Of a DNA stretch of 28,897 nucleotides, positions 7,644 through 15,970 are shown piece by piece. Origin of the DNA: Lachnospiraceae bacterium (GTDB lineage Bacteria > Bacillota > Clostridia > Lachnospirales > Lachnospiraceae). Position numbers and translations under genes: made by a program. Each line of letters starts with the position of its first letter. The stretch's first letter is position 1. The notes beneath the pieces are model-generated. The model did not search any database. It had not been told where the DNA came from and saw only the letters and a list, made by a program, of their open reading frames with translations. Location: positions 1 to 28,897 of the forward strand of contig JAAVAA010000091.1 of assembly GCA_014804285.1 (NCBI GenBank), read 5' to 3'.

Positions 7644-8285
7644 TTATTCACTTTGAAAATATGGTAAGCATCTTAAATACTCAGTACATTCTCCAGCACA
7701 GTTTGTTATATAATCACGTATATTCAGTTCTGATATATATTTGGTATGAACCAAAATATTCTTCTTGTTATTGTAATCAAAAATAAGTTTTTCTTTCCAG
7801 ACTATAACGTCCTCTGCATCAATCAATCCTTCTAATGAATATGCTTTGCCTTTATTTATAGCTCCCATTATGCGCGGGACATTCTTCTCCCAAAACATCA
7901 ATTGTTCTATTTGTTCGCAGTCCGTATAATAGGCCTCATTCATCGACATGTCCTGTGATGGTGCTTTTTGAAACTCTTCTTTAAATGGTACTCTAATGGA
8001 ATGATACCATATCATATCAGATAACAAATGAACAAGATATCCAATTACAAAATCATTATTTTCAGATGTATTGTATTCATTGATAAATGTATCAAAGTAA
8101 TCAATATGACTTTTACTGTTAAATCTATAGTGTGATATATCTTTTATTTCTCTTGTATAATTTTCTTTTACATGAACTGCATCCGGAGCGATACTTCCTA
8201 ACAAGAAATCACCATACGAATGAATTGAACTGAATTTCTCGTATATTTTATCCGCAATTAGCAAATGCATCATCGGCTGTGCCAT
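7644..8285 (-). CDS. Zinc-dependent phospholipase C-like protein
   Basis: A 213-residue protein related to the zinc-dependent phospholipase C/S1-P1 nuclease-like family. MMHLLIADKI, FLLGSIAPDAVH, then HYR, SHIDYFDTF and GYLVHLLSDMIWYHSI give the spaced His and Asp metal ligands in the usual order (G-x-x-APD, H..D, HL-x-D). It has no signal peptide, unlike secreted phospholipases, so it is probably a cytoplasmic hydrolase of unknown substrate. ATG has GGAG 7 nt before it. First gene of the operon with the ANT(6)-like enzyme and the histidine phosphatase. Confidence 0.72.
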   Translation of the reverse strand: MAQPMMHLLIADKIYEKFSSIHSYGDFLLGSIAPDAVHVKENYTREIKDISHYRFNSKSHIDYFDTFINEYNTSENNDFVIGYLVHLLSDMIWYHSIRVPFKEEFQKAPSQDMSMNEAYYTDCEQIEQLMFWEKNVPRIMGAINKGKAYSLEGLIDAEDVIVWKEKLIFDYNNKKNILVHTKYISELNIRDYITNCAGECTEYLRCLPYFQSE

Positions 8286-8332
8286 ATTTATTCTCCATTA
8301 TAGTTTTTCATATCCTTCGATTTACGGATTTG

Positions 8333-8338
8333 ATTATA
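8333..8338 (-). promoter_or_regulatory. Probable -10 element of the phospholipase-like/ANT(6)/phosphatase operon
   Basis: A perfect TATAAT on the minus strand lies 48 nt before the first start codon of the operon. The base stretch 17 bases upstream (TGGTAA) is a poor -35, so this may be a weak or activator-dependent promoter. Confidence 0.4.
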
Positions 8339-8433
8339 CCATCTTCATTCTCCACTTACCACTATAAAAGACAGGGCATAGCAATTGCTGCGCTCCACAA
8401 TATTTATCGCTCCAGAATACAAGCAAAATATAA

Positions 8434-8462
8434 TAGACTTATGTGTGGGCTTATAGTAAAAT
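8434..8462 (+). promoter_or_regulatory. Possible sigma-A promoter of the Nudix gene
   Basis: TAGACT and TAAAAT are separated by 17 bases, about 43 nt before the Nudix start codon. Spacing is ideal, and each hexamer matches the consensus at four to five positions. Confidence 0.4.
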
Positions 8463-8505
8463 AGTACCATTGAACAATTCACCAGTTGATGCTGAGGGAA
8501 AAAAT

Positions 8506-8997
8506 ATGATTTTTAAATATTGCGCAGAATGTGGTCATAAATTAGAAGATATTAAATGTGGTGATGATGATTGTAAGATTTGCCCATTGTGTAAAAAAAT
8601 ATATGGTAACAATCCACTTCCCGTTGTAGAAGTGTTAGTAGTCAATGAATTTAATGAAATACTTCTTTTAAAACAAAATTACATATCAGAAACCAAATGG
8701 ACAGTCGTGTCCGGCTATATGATAGATGGAGAAACGATTGAGGATGCTGTTGCGCGTGAAGTAAAGGAAGAAACCGGACAAGATGTTATAAGCTGTAAGT
8801 ATATATCCAGTTACTATTTTGCACCTAAGCAGCTTATTATGATCGGATTTATTGCTTATGTTAAAAAATCACCATTTTCAAACTCTGATGAAGTGGATGA
8901 CATTAAATGGTATAAAATAGATGAAGTAAATGATGTTATAGCTCGTGAAAATAACTGCTCGGGTATGCATTGGGATAATTGTAAAGATTTATTATAG
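8506..8997 (+). CDS. Nudix hydrolase with N-terminal zinc ribbon
   Basis: A 163-residue protein. Residues 5-30 form a CxxC...CxxC zinc ribbon (CAECG and CPLC), as in NudC/NADH-pyrophosphatase-like proteins. The Nudix box follows at about 75-97 as G-x5-E-x7-REVKEETG, fully intact, so it should hydrolyse a nucleoside diphosphate linked to another group, using Mg. The ATG is preceded by GAGGGA. The gene converges on the serine hydrolase, and their 3' ends overlap by 6 nt, leaving no room for a terminator. Confidence 0.92.
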   Translation: MIFKYCAECGHKLEDIKCGDDDCKICPLCKKIYGNNPLPVVEVLVVNEFNEILLLKQNYISETKWTVVSGYMIDGETIEDAVAREVKEETGQDVISCKYISSYYFAPKQLIMIGFIAYVKKSPFSNSDEVDDIKWYKIDEVNDVIARENNCSGMHWDNCKDLL

Positions 8998-10011
8998 AAT
9001 TTTCTGGTAGAGAGCTTCCCTTATTTTTCTCATTTCCCTCCAGACATTATCTCCATAGTTGCTCACCAAAACGGAAATAATATCATTATTCGGATTGTAT
9101 TCGGAAATAAAACTTACTCCCGGATCGCAGCCTTGAAAATACGCAAAATCCCTGCCATTTGGATTATCAATTATCCACATACCATATCCATAGTACCCTT
9201 CTTCTGCATCAGCCCCATCTCCACTCTGCTTACTAAGCATATCTGAAACAAGCTCTTTTGAGATTAGATTTCCTTCCAGTAAATTAGTCCAAAAATTAAC
9301 AATGTCTCTTACTGTAATAAACGCTCCGCCTGCACCAGTACCTTTTACATCAACAGAAAATATATTTGTACGATAATCACTCGTATCTGCGCAATAAATA
9401 TAGTTATTGGCGCATTTTGACGGCAGCTTATCCAACTCATAATAGCCCGTTGATTTCATACCACATATATCAAAAATATTCTCTTTAAGGTATTGGTCAA
9501 AATACATTCCTGTAACTTTTTCTATAATCATTGCAAGCAATACATACCCTGAATTATTGTATTGAAATCTTTCACCTTTGGGGTACATCATAGGCTTATT
9601 TATAAATAGCGGAAGCAAATCACTGTTATGCCTGATTTTATAATTAGGATAATCAGTCCATAATTCCTCATATTCATCCATAACACTTTCATCAAAGTAA
9701 TCGGGAACACCCGACGTATGATTTAAAAGCTGTTTGACTGTAACTTCCTTATCAATATTATTTAATGGAATATCAAGCAGCACGCCTAGTGTATCATCAA
9801 ACTTTATTCTCCCGCGTTCAATCAACTGCAAAATACCTACCGCGACAAATACTTTTCCCGCTGACGCACTTGCAAATTTCGTTTCCACCGTATTGGAAAT
9901 TTCATTTGGCATATCTGCAAACCCATTTTCTCTATGATATAAAACTTTTCCGTTCTGTACTATATAGATATTTCCCCTAAAATTTATATCAATCATTTCT
10001 TTTATATTCAC
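8992..10011 (-). CDS. Beta-lactamase-like serine hydrolase (class C / esterase family)
   Basis: A 339-residue protein of the penicillin-binding/AmpC-like serine hydrolase family. The nucleophile motif SxxK is SAGK near residue 50, the YxN motif is YNNSG near 150, and LLNHTSGVPDY is the conserved strand after the SxxK helix. A late GT.G..GG stretch around residue 225 is also typical, while the usual KTG-like motif is not obvious. There is no signal peptide, so it is probably a cytoplasmic esterase or peptidase rather than a beta-lactamase. The start is GTG with GAGG 7 nt upstream, 9 nt after the lipoprotein stop, so both are one operon. Confidence 0.9.
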   Translation of the reverse strand: MNIKEMIDINFRGNIYIVQNGKVLYHRENGFADMPNEISNTVETKFASASAGKVFVAVGILQLIERGRIKFDDTLGVLLDIPLNNIDKEVTVKQLLNHTSGVPDYFDESVMDEYEELWTDYPNYKIRHNSDLLPLFINKPMMYPKGERFQYNNSGYVLLAMIIEKVTGMYFDQYLKENIFDICGMKSTGYYELDKLPSKCANNYIYCADTSDYRTNIFSVDVKGTGAGGAFITVRDIVNFWTNLLEGNLISKELVSDMLSKQSGDGADAEEGYYGYGMWIIDNPNGRDFAYFQGCDPGVSFISEYNPNNDIISVLVSNYGDNVWREMRKIREALYQKIL

Positions 10012-10020
10012 TTTAATACC

Positions 10021-10728
10021 TCACCAGCCAAAGATTTCTTCTCTCAATTCTTCATATTCTCTCATGGTTATTTTTTCGTCACGATAAGTAAAATCACTGT
10101 TTTCATCATACTTATCATCCGTGGAATCCCAGTATCCCGCCATTAACTTGAATTCGTCTACAATATTCCCTTTGCCATCGTACTGCGTCAACCAAAACAT
10201 CTGCCTTCCCGCATGCGTAGTATCACTATGAACAATCCATGTTGCATTATCGTAGTCTGCATAAGACAAAAACCCTGCTGTTCCCTCCCCTCTCGCTAAC
10301 ACATATACTTTTCCGTCTCTTGCATCAAGATAGATACCTCCATATGGTCCATTCACAATTTGCTCGTTTTCACCATCATTATCCAAGTCAATCCGTTCTC
10401 CGACAGAATAACATTCCCAATCATCCTCATCATGCGGCAGTTGATCATACATGATAACCAATTCATCTTCATCGTCATAAATTGCCGGAATTTCGCTGGC
10501 GAGAAACGCATCCAACAATTTTTCCGGTTCATACTCATCAATCACCATGTCTTCATCAACAGGCACTTCAGAAGTACCTCTATCACCAGATTCTTCAGGG
10601 CCTTTTTCCTCAACATCTGTTTCCTGCACTTCAACATTTGATAACGCCTCTTCATTATCTTGCGAAACGCCACAACCACTTAGTACAAATAGACAAAATA
10701 AAAACACAGCTATTTTTTGAATACGCAA
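10021..10728 (-). CDS. Hypothetical lipoprotein with an FG-GAP-like DLDNDG motif
   Basis: A 235-residue exported lipoprotein. A TTG at 10728 is taken as start, because GGAGG lies 9 nt upstream; an earlier TTG touches the ribosome site. The signal peptide (RIQK, then about 14 hydrophobic residues) ends in lipobox LSGC. A low-complexity Glu/Asp/Val linker of about 45 residues follows. The globular part contains IDLDNDGENEQIV, a calcium-loop-like motif seen in FG-GAP/VCBS-type and related surface proteins. Specific function unknown. It is the first gene of a unit with the serine hydrolase. Confidence 0.78.
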   Translation of the reverse strand: MRIQKIAVFLFCLFVLSGCGVSQDNEEALSNVEVQETDVEEKGPEESGDRGTSEVPVDEDMVIDEYEPEKLLDAFLASEIPAIYDDEDELVIMYDQLPHDEDDWECYSVGERIDLDNDGENEQIVNGPYGGIYLDARDGKVYVLARGEGTAGFLSYADYDNATWIVHSDTTHAGRQMFWLTQYDGKGNIVDEFKLMAGYWDSTDDKYDENSDFTYRDEKITMREYEELREEIFGW

Positions 10729-10800
10729 TTTATGCAACCTCCACTTCTAACTAATCGTTCCGCCAATTCCCGATAATCCATATTTTTCCTTCATAAATAA

Positions 10801-11256
10801 CTAACCGATGTAAAAATCTATACTCTTGTTATATACTGTTAAAAAGGTTCCGCTGTGATCCTTTGTATGTTCAAACAACACCCACTGCTCCTTTTCTTCA
10901 CTATAATGCGGATATGCGTTTGCTATCAGGCATTCAATCACAACATTGTTATCTAATTCAACACGTAAATCATGGCATGGACTTATTTCAACAGAAATTA
11001 CCGTACCATCAATAATTTCGGAATTGAACTTTTCCATATTGAACCATTCATCATTATGAGTACTATCATGCGAATCCCACGATAGATAGTCCAAAGCAGT
11101 CACCAAAATATCATTGTTTTTGATTACTCTTGAACACCCCATAGCATGAAGCGCAAGAGGTGCAAAATCAAAATCCAGCATATCGGCTTCGCAGCAAAAA
11201 TGGATCAGCTTTTTGCCTATCAACAGATTTACAAACTGAATAGCTGCATAATTCAT
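10801..11256 (-). CDS. Conserved-looking hypothetical protein
   Basis: A 151-residue soluble acidic protein with no recognised domain. The sequence has a mixed alpha/beta pattern with VISVEISPCHDLRVELDN, suggestive of a beta-sandwich or barrel repeat of two related strands. ATG has GGGGGC about 9 nt upstream. It lies 72 nt upstream of the lipoprotein on the same strand. Proteins of this appearance occur singly in Firmicutes as hypothetical proteins; no function can be given. Confidence 0.65.
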   Translation of the reverse strand: MNYAAIQFVNLLIGKKLIHFCCEADMLDFDFAPLALHAMGCSRVIKNNDILVTALDYLSWDSHDSTHNDEWFNMEKFNSEIIDGTVISVEISPCHDLRVELDNNVVIECLIANAYPHYSEEKEQWVLFEHTKDHSGTFLTVYNKSIDFYIG

Positions 11257-11566
11257 ACAATATTGCCCCCGTCATCGTGAACTTCAGAATTATCATTTTG
11301 ATTTTACCATAAACATCTACCTTGCTCAATGCGCCCTTGAGAAATTGCCGGATTTTATGCAAACTATTGCTCTCTCTTACCTACTATTCTCTTCAGCAGA
11401 AGGTGCGACAATAGTAGACAACTATCATATCTAAATTGTATAATCTGGATGTTTAAAAAATGGCAAATTTGAGCTTAGTTGCGAGGTATGTCATGTAAAA
11501 ATGATTTTTCAAATTAGATATGTGCTCACGCTAAACTCACAATTCGCGTAAGAATGAGGGATTGAT
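11257..11566. other. 310-nt intergenic region between divergent genes
   Basis: It holds a good plus-strand promoter (separate entry) and an 8-bp inverted repeat CTACTATT/AATAGTAG with a 21-nt loop at 11381-11417, just before that promoter. A 120-nt leader with partly complementary tracts then runs to the first GNAT gene. No coding sequence was found on either strand. Confidence 0.5.
11415..11444 (+). promoter_or_regulatory. Sigma-A promoter of the GNAT pair
   Basis: TAGACA and a perfect TATAAT are separated by 18 bases. Transcription would begin near 11451 and leave a leader of about 115 nt before the first GNAT start codon. The inverted repeat CTACTATT/AATAGTAG overlaps the -35, so a repressor could act there. 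Confidence 0.5.
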
Positions 11567-12340
11567 ATGAATTTAGAAAAAATATATGAGGAAGAAGACC
11601 TATTCCCTAGAGAAATAACATTTTGGGAAGAGCGTGAATATGGTTTTCTGTTTTATAACGAAGACAATAAAGATTCTTATGATTCCAATCATGCAGTAAT
11701 CTATAAAAACAGAATAAGTGACTTAAATCAAGTTCTTGACGATATAATAAAGTTTTATATTAAAAAAGGGCTGAAACCGGTTATATATCAATCCATTTCT
11801 GATGAAGGATATTTTGAAGACATCAAAAATATTCTTTCAGATTATGGTTTTGAAAGCTGGTCAGAATCACAAAGGTATATGGTTTTGTCCGAACTAAACA
11901 CAATCATGCCTAATACTGAAATTACTGTTCAGAAAATTTCAAAATGGCAAGAGAAATATGGACCAGAAATTTTTGAGAAAGCCGGAGAGCCATGGGAAAT
12001 CGCCGTAGCAAAAAAATCATTAGACAATAGTAATACCCTGTTTTTTGTTGCTTATTATAACGAAGTACCTGTTGGCATGACATATGCGCATATTCATGAT
12101 GATGTATGCAGAGTTGACTATTTACTTGTTTCCAAAGAACACAGAAATATTGGTGTAGGAAGAGCATTAATAAATAGCTTTGTGGAATATTGCAAGGTTA
12201 ACCAAATAGAAAATTGTTTTCTATGTCCTGGCGGAGAAACAGCTGAAAGAATATATTACGAAGCTGGATTTCGCTATGTAGAAACAAAACAGGCGGGACG
12301 TGCATCCTATGTTAAGCGCATAAGTAAAGACCTACAATAG
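11567..12340 (+). CDS. GNAT family N-acetyltransferase
   Basis: A 257-residue protein. The C-terminal half (about 120-250) is a GNAT domain with the acetyl-CoA loop EHRNIGVGRALI and the later ERIYYEAGFRYVE strand-helix. The N-terminal 120 residues form a second, more divergent domain (double-GNAT-like). It should acetylate an amine using acetyl-CoA; the acceptor is unknown. The start has GAGGG 6 nt upstream. It is followed 13 nt later by a second GNAT gene, so the two form one transcription unit. Confidence 0.85.
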   Translation: MNLEKIYEEEDLFPREITFWEEREYGFLFYNEDNKDSYDSNHAVIYKNRISDLNQVLDDIIKFYIKKGLKPVIYQSISDEGYFEDIKNILSDYGFESWSESQRYMVLSELNTIMPNTEITVQKISKWQEKYGPEIFEKAGEPWEIAVAKKSLDNSNTLFFVAYYNEVPVGMTYAHIHDDVCRVDYLLVSKEHRNIGVGRALINSFVEYCKVNQIENCFLCPGGETAERIYYEAGFRYVETKQAGRASYVKRISKDLQ

Positions 12341-12353
12341 AAGGGGAAAGAAA

Positions 12354-13094
12354 ATGATTTCGACCTTAAAAGAACAACTGGCAATTGATACAAATTGTGT
12401 AAAAGAAGATTTTGACAAAAGTAATAATAGCGTCAAAATACTACGTCATAATCGTTTTAAAAGGCGTAACATCAACAATGACTTACTACTTTTTATGGCA
12501 TGTTTCGGAAAAGGTACTGTAGCTGCCGTTGATAAAGAATTGGAAGCATTCATGGTTAAGTACATAGAAAATATAGGTGGTTTCAGGTGTTTTGACATGC
12601 CGCTTAATATTTTGGAGAATGAACTAAAGAAATATGGCGGGATCATAAGTGAAATCGAGGAATTTTACTTGTTAAATGAAAATGAGATTTGCCAAGTAAC
12701 ACCAACGTTTGATGTAGAGATTTTAGAAGGCACTGATATTAAAAAACTGTATAGTGACCATAGGTTTCACATGGCAATGGGATATTCACAAGACAACGAC
12801 CGTAGGGATATGCTTGCTGTAGCTGCATATGAAAATAATGAAATACTGGGGGTGGCTGCCGCAAGTAACGATACAGATCATATCTGGCAAATCGGTGTTG
12901 ACGTGGTACCGGAAAAACAAAAACAGCACGTTGCAACTGATATTGTCAAAATTATTTCAAATGAAGTTTTGAAAAGAAATAAAATACCCTACTATGGAAC
13001 AGCATGGTCTAATATAGCATCGAAACGAGTTGCTATAAACGCTGGATATAAGCCTGTATGGGTAGAAATGAAAGCAACGAAAAATCCAATTTGA
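12354..13094 (+). CDS. GNAT-like N-acetyltransferase
   Basis: A 246-residue protein. Its second half reads as GNAT: MLAVAAYENNEILGVAAA, then IGVDVVPEKQKQHVATDIV in place of the pyrophosphate loop and IASKRVAINAGYKPVWVEM at the end. The loop lacks the usual G-x-G, so acetyl-CoA binding may be altered. The N-terminal 120 residues resemble a substrate-recognition domain of unknown type. The ribosome site AAGGGG lies 7 nt before the ATG, 13 nt after the preceding GNAT stop. Confidence 0.72.
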   Translation: MISTLKEQLAIDTNCVKEDFDKSNNSVKILRHNRFKRRNINNDLLLFMACFGKGTVAAVDKELEAFMVKYIENIGGFRCFDMPLNILENELKKYGGIISEIEEFYLLNENEICQVTPTFDVEILEGTDIKKLYSDHRFHMAMGYSQDNDRRDMLAVAAYENNEILGVAAASNDTDHIWQIGVDVVPEKQKQHVATDIVKIISNEVLKRNKIPYYGTAWSNIASKRVAINAGYKPVWVEMKATKNPI

Positions 13095-13230
13095 AAAGGA
13101 ACCCGAAACCATCGGTTAAAAAACTCAATGATTTATCCTTTGACTTTAGATATATGAAACAGTAAACTCTATCTTGTAAAGCGTAATCAAAAACATTATC
13201 AAGGCGCCAACCGTCGAGATTCGCAATATC
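13095..13230 (-). pseudogene. Possible gene fragment antisense to the GNAT/XRE gap
   Basis: The minus strand reads without stops as a coding-like segment: DINDIANLDGWRLDNVFDY, then ALQDRVYCFIYLKSK and LSFLTDGFGFLF. Its amino-acid pattern looks like real protein rather than chance, but there is no ribosome site or start, and it runs out into the GNAT gene. It may be the left-over 3' part of a displaced gene. I do not recognise the family. Confidence 0.25.
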
Positions 13231-13252
13231 ATTTATGTCGGAGGGAATCAAT

Positions 13253-14200
13253 ATGGAAAGTGTAAAGTATCATGGAGTAGCTCTGGGCGGAAAAATATAT
13301 TCCCTGCGCATGGCAAAGCGAATGAGCCAGGAGCAGCTGGCTGCAGTGCTCAGCATCAGTCCAGCAGCTATTTCCAAGTGGGAACGAAATTTATCAAAGC
13401 CAAGCATTGAGATGCTGTGGACGCTGGCTGATTTTTTTGAATGCAGTATTGATGAGCTGGTTGGCAGAACCCTGATACAGGTTGACAAGGTAGGAACATA
13501 TGACGAGAAAAAGCTCCGGCTTGCCGTGATAGGAGATGATTTGCTAAAATGCAGTGAAATCAGCAGGTTAGAAGGACTGCTCGCTATGGAATCTTACGTG
13601 CCCGAACTCAAAAGCGGAAGCAAATTTCTTGCTTTTGCAATTCCTTATATCATGAATTTATTTATGAAACAGGCAGAAATGGATGTGGCATTTGGATTCC
13701 TTGAAAATTATGTTACGACTCTGCCGAAGGAGGAACAACAGGAAGGAAAAATGGTTGCGGCGGTACTCAGAAAAATATTCTCCGGAGAATCTCCTGTGAT
13801 TCTACAGGAACTGATTGCATCTTATATCGGCATAGATTACCGCGAGAAGAATGGAACGATGAGTGAGATGCTGAAATATTCGCGCCAAGAAATTTTGAAT
13901 CAATACAATGATAAAAAGATGTATTCTGACAATACAAATTTATTAGAAGAGTTCATACATGTGGGAGATTTTGAAATTCAGTCAATCCTGCGAAATATGG
14001 ACAATCTGACATTGACGACTGCATTGGTGGGCGCGTCCGGCGACGTTGCCAAAGCTTTCATGGCAAATCTGTCGGACAGACTACTGTACTTAATTCATGA
14101 AGATATGAAACAATGGACTGGAACTGAAGAGGAAATCCTGACGGCTCAGAAAAAGGTGTTGGAACTTGGAAGCTTCTGCCTAGAATATAATAAAGAATAG
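13253..14200 (+). CDS. XRE-family regulator with a FliG C-terminal-like domain
   Basis: A 315-residue protein with ATG at 13253 (GGAGGG 7 nt upstream). Residues about 9-70 are an XRE helix-turn-helix (RMSQEQLAAVLSISPAAISKWE, then IEMLWTLADFFECSIDEL). The last 90 residues resemble the C-terminal domain of the flagellar rotor protein FliG: LLEEFIHVGDFEIQSILRNM, then LTLTTALVGASGDVAKAFMANL, then DRLLYLIHEDMKQWT. In FliG the equivalent stretches read as 'DIVLLDDRDIQKVLREVD', 'LALALKGA' and 'NMSKRAAEMLKEDLE'. No flagellar genes are present. This likely is a DNA-binding regulator using the FliG-type armadillo-like fold for dimerisation or partner sensing. Confidence 0.8.
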   Translation: MESVKYHGVALGGKIYSLRMAKRMSQEQLAAVLSISPAAISKWERNLSKPSIEMLWTLADFFECSIDELVGRTLIQVDKVGTYDEKKLRLAVIGDDLLKCSEISRLEGLLAMESYVPELKSGSKFLAFAIPYIMNLFMKQAEMDVAFGFLENYVTTLPKEEQQEGKMVAAVLRKIFSGESPVILQELIASYIGIDYREKNGTMSEMLKYSRQEILNQYNDKKMYSDNTNLLEEFIHVGDFEIQSILRNMDNLTLTTALVGASGDVAKAFMANLSDRLLYLIHEDMKQWTGTEEEILTAQKKVLELGSFCLEYNKE

Positions 14201-14247
14201 TTTCATACTTTTTTCTGCCAATTATTATTGAATTTTAAAAATATATA

Positions 14248-14282
14248 GGCACTTATTCAAACACAAAGCTTGAGTAAGTGCC
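14248..14282 (-). terminator. Intrinsic terminator of the YitT gene
   Basis: The arms GGCACTTATTCAA and TTGAGTAAGTGCC pair over 13 positions with a single G-U, around a 9-nt loop. On the minus strand the stem is followed by TATATATTTTT. It sits between the convergent XRE-FliG and YitT genes and may serve both, although the plus-strand U-run is absent. Confidence 0.7.
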
Positions 14283-14305
14283 CCTAAAAAACTGCAAGAA
14301 TAGAA

Positions 14306-15175
14306 CTAATCTTTATCCGCCTTCCTTTTAATATGATTTCCAATAATCTCTGACACATCACTAACCGTAATAAAAGCCTGCGCATCCACCTCTTTGATCA
14401 GCTGCTTCAGTTGATAGATCTCAAGTCGGTTCAATACGCAGTAAAGAACCGCTTTTTTTCCGCTGATCAGACCCTCACCCTCCAAGATTGTCACGGTGCG
14501 TCCCATCTTCTTATAAATCTCATCCGCAATTTCGCGCCCCTCATTCGTGATTATCATAGCGGCTTTTGCCTGCTCCACGCCCGCCTCTACAAAATCGATC
14601 ACTTTCGACGTAATAAAATACGTTAACAGACTGTACATGGCCCGGTCAAATCCAAACAGAAAACCTGCGGTCGTATAAATCATGATATTGATGAAAAGAA
14701 CCGTCTGTCCCACCGGAAGATTAAAACGCCGGTTCAGAAAGATTGCCACCGTCTCCGTTCCGTCAAGGCATCCGCCTGAGCGAATGACCAGCCCCACACC
14801 TATTCCCAGAAATACTCCTCCGAAACAGACTGCCAGCAGATAATCCCGCGTCATATCCGTAAGCGGCGCAAATATTTCCAGAGAACTCGAAAATACCACC
14901 ATAGCAACCGCAGATTTGATAATAAATTTGGTCCCCAGCTTCCGCATACCGGCGATCAGAAATGGTATGTTAAGTACCAGCGTCAATACCCCCAGAGGAA
15001 TCTTACTAAGATTATTGATCATAATCGAAATTCCCACGATTCCTCCATCCAGGATCGTACACGGAACCAGAAATTCTTCAATGGCAAGAGCAGCAATCAT
15101 CGCGCCTATCACCAGCGTCACATAACTAAATATCTCCTTCATATTTTCTTTCGACTTTGCAACATTTTCTGACAT
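14306..15175 (-). CDS. YitT family membrane protein
   Basis: A 289-residue inner-membrane protein. Five to six hydrophobic helices fill residues about 15-200 (for example YVTLVIGAMIAALAIEEFLV, LTLVLNIPFLIAG, LLAVCFGGVFLGIGVGLVI), with the family signature RSGGCLDGTETVA. A soluble C-terminal DUF2179 domain of about 80 residues ends the protein (AMIITNEG, GRTVTILEG, YCVLNRLEIYQLK). The transported substrate is not established for the family. The start at 15175 has GGAGGT 8 nt upstream. GC content is visibly higher than in the flanking GNAT genes, suggesting an older chromosomal gene. Confidence 0.93.
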   Translation of the reverse strand: MSENVAKSKENMKEIFSYVTLVIGAMIAALAIEEFLVPCTILDGGIVGISIMINNLSKIPLGVLTLVLNIPFLIAGMRKLGTKFIIKSAVAMVVFSSSLEIFAPLTDMTRDYLLAVCFGGVFLGIGVGLVIRSGGCLDGTETVAIFLNRRFNLPVGQTVLFINIMIYTTAGFLFGFDRAMYSLLTYFITSKVIDFVEAGVEQAKAAMIITNEGREIADEIYKKMGRTVTILEGEGLISGKKAVLYCVLNRLEIYQLKQLIKEVDAQAFITVSDVSEIIGNHIKRKADKD

Positions 15176-15338
15176 AGACATTACCTCCGCTATTATCATA
15201 TCAATGAAAACCGTACCCGTCAAATATCTGTAGCTAAATTAATAGAAATATATGCGTGATTGTGGTATTCTATTAAAAACGCAAATCGGGATATGTAATA
15301 AACATAAAATCAACAAATCACAATCGAGGGGGATAACT

Positions 15339-15887
15339 GTGATATTTAAGCCTTTGAAGATACTAGACAAAACCGGATATGAAGTAATACTGAGGAATGC
15401 AGAAATAAATGACGCGGAAAATCTGTTAAGATTTTTGAAAATTACAACATCGGAAACACCCTATTTGATCAGAGAGCCTGATGAGGTTACTTTATCACTT
15501 GAACAAGAGCAGAACTTCATTCAAAGAATAATGGATTCAGATAGGGAATTGATGCTTGTCGCAATAATTGACGGGAAGCATATTGGAAATTGCTCTCTTA
15601 TGGGAATCGGCGAGTATAGGAGATACCGTCACAGATGCAGCGTTGCAATAGCATTGTATCAAGAATATTGCGGTAGAGGCATTGGAAAAATCATGTTGCA
15701 GACCGTTTTGAAAATAGCCAAAGAAATTGGTTATGAGCAGGCAGAATTAGAAGTAATTGCAGATAACAAGAATGCGATAGCACTATATGAAAATTTAGGT
15801 TTCGAGAAGTATGGACATTTTCCTAATAATATGAAGTATGAAAATGGGAAATATGCAGATGCGTATTGGATGATGAAAAAATTATGA
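15339..15887 (+). CDS. GNAT family N-acetyltransferase
   Basis: A 182-residue complete GNAT domain. It starts at GTG 15339, for which the ribosome site GAGGGGGA is 5 nt upstream. Motif A is YQEYCGRGIGKIMLQTVLKIA, preceded by HIGNCSLMGIG, and the closing motif is NAIALYENLGFEKYGHF. The order and length resemble RimJ/RimL-like and stress-acetyltransferase subgroups. It is separated from the next GNAT gene by 83 nt on the same strand. Confidence 0.9.
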   Translation: MIFKPLKILDKTGYEVILRNAEINDAENLLRFLKITTSETPYLIREPDEVTLSLEQEQNFIQRIMDSDRELMLVAIIDGKHIGNCSLMGIGEYRRYRHRCSVAIALYQEYCGRGIGKIMLQTVLKIAKEIGYEQAELEVIADNKNAIALYENLGFEKYGHFPNNMKYENGKYADAYWMMKKL

Positions 15888-15970
15888 CAAATCCCGGGTT
15901 ACGCTCTGACTTCTACTTCTATACCCGAAGCCGGACTCAATATTTCATCGATATTTGTGGAGATATATTT

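Noticed and set aside
9734..9980. Plus-strand frames opposite the serine hydrolase
   Set aside because: They lie fully inside a gene with intact SxxK and YxN motifs and have no start signals.
10239..10754. Several plus-strand frames opposite the lipoprotein at 10021-10728
   Set aside because: Composition is His/Gln/Phe-rich as expected from the complement of Asp/Glu-rich coding; the minus-strand gene has a signal peptide, lipobox and ribosome site.
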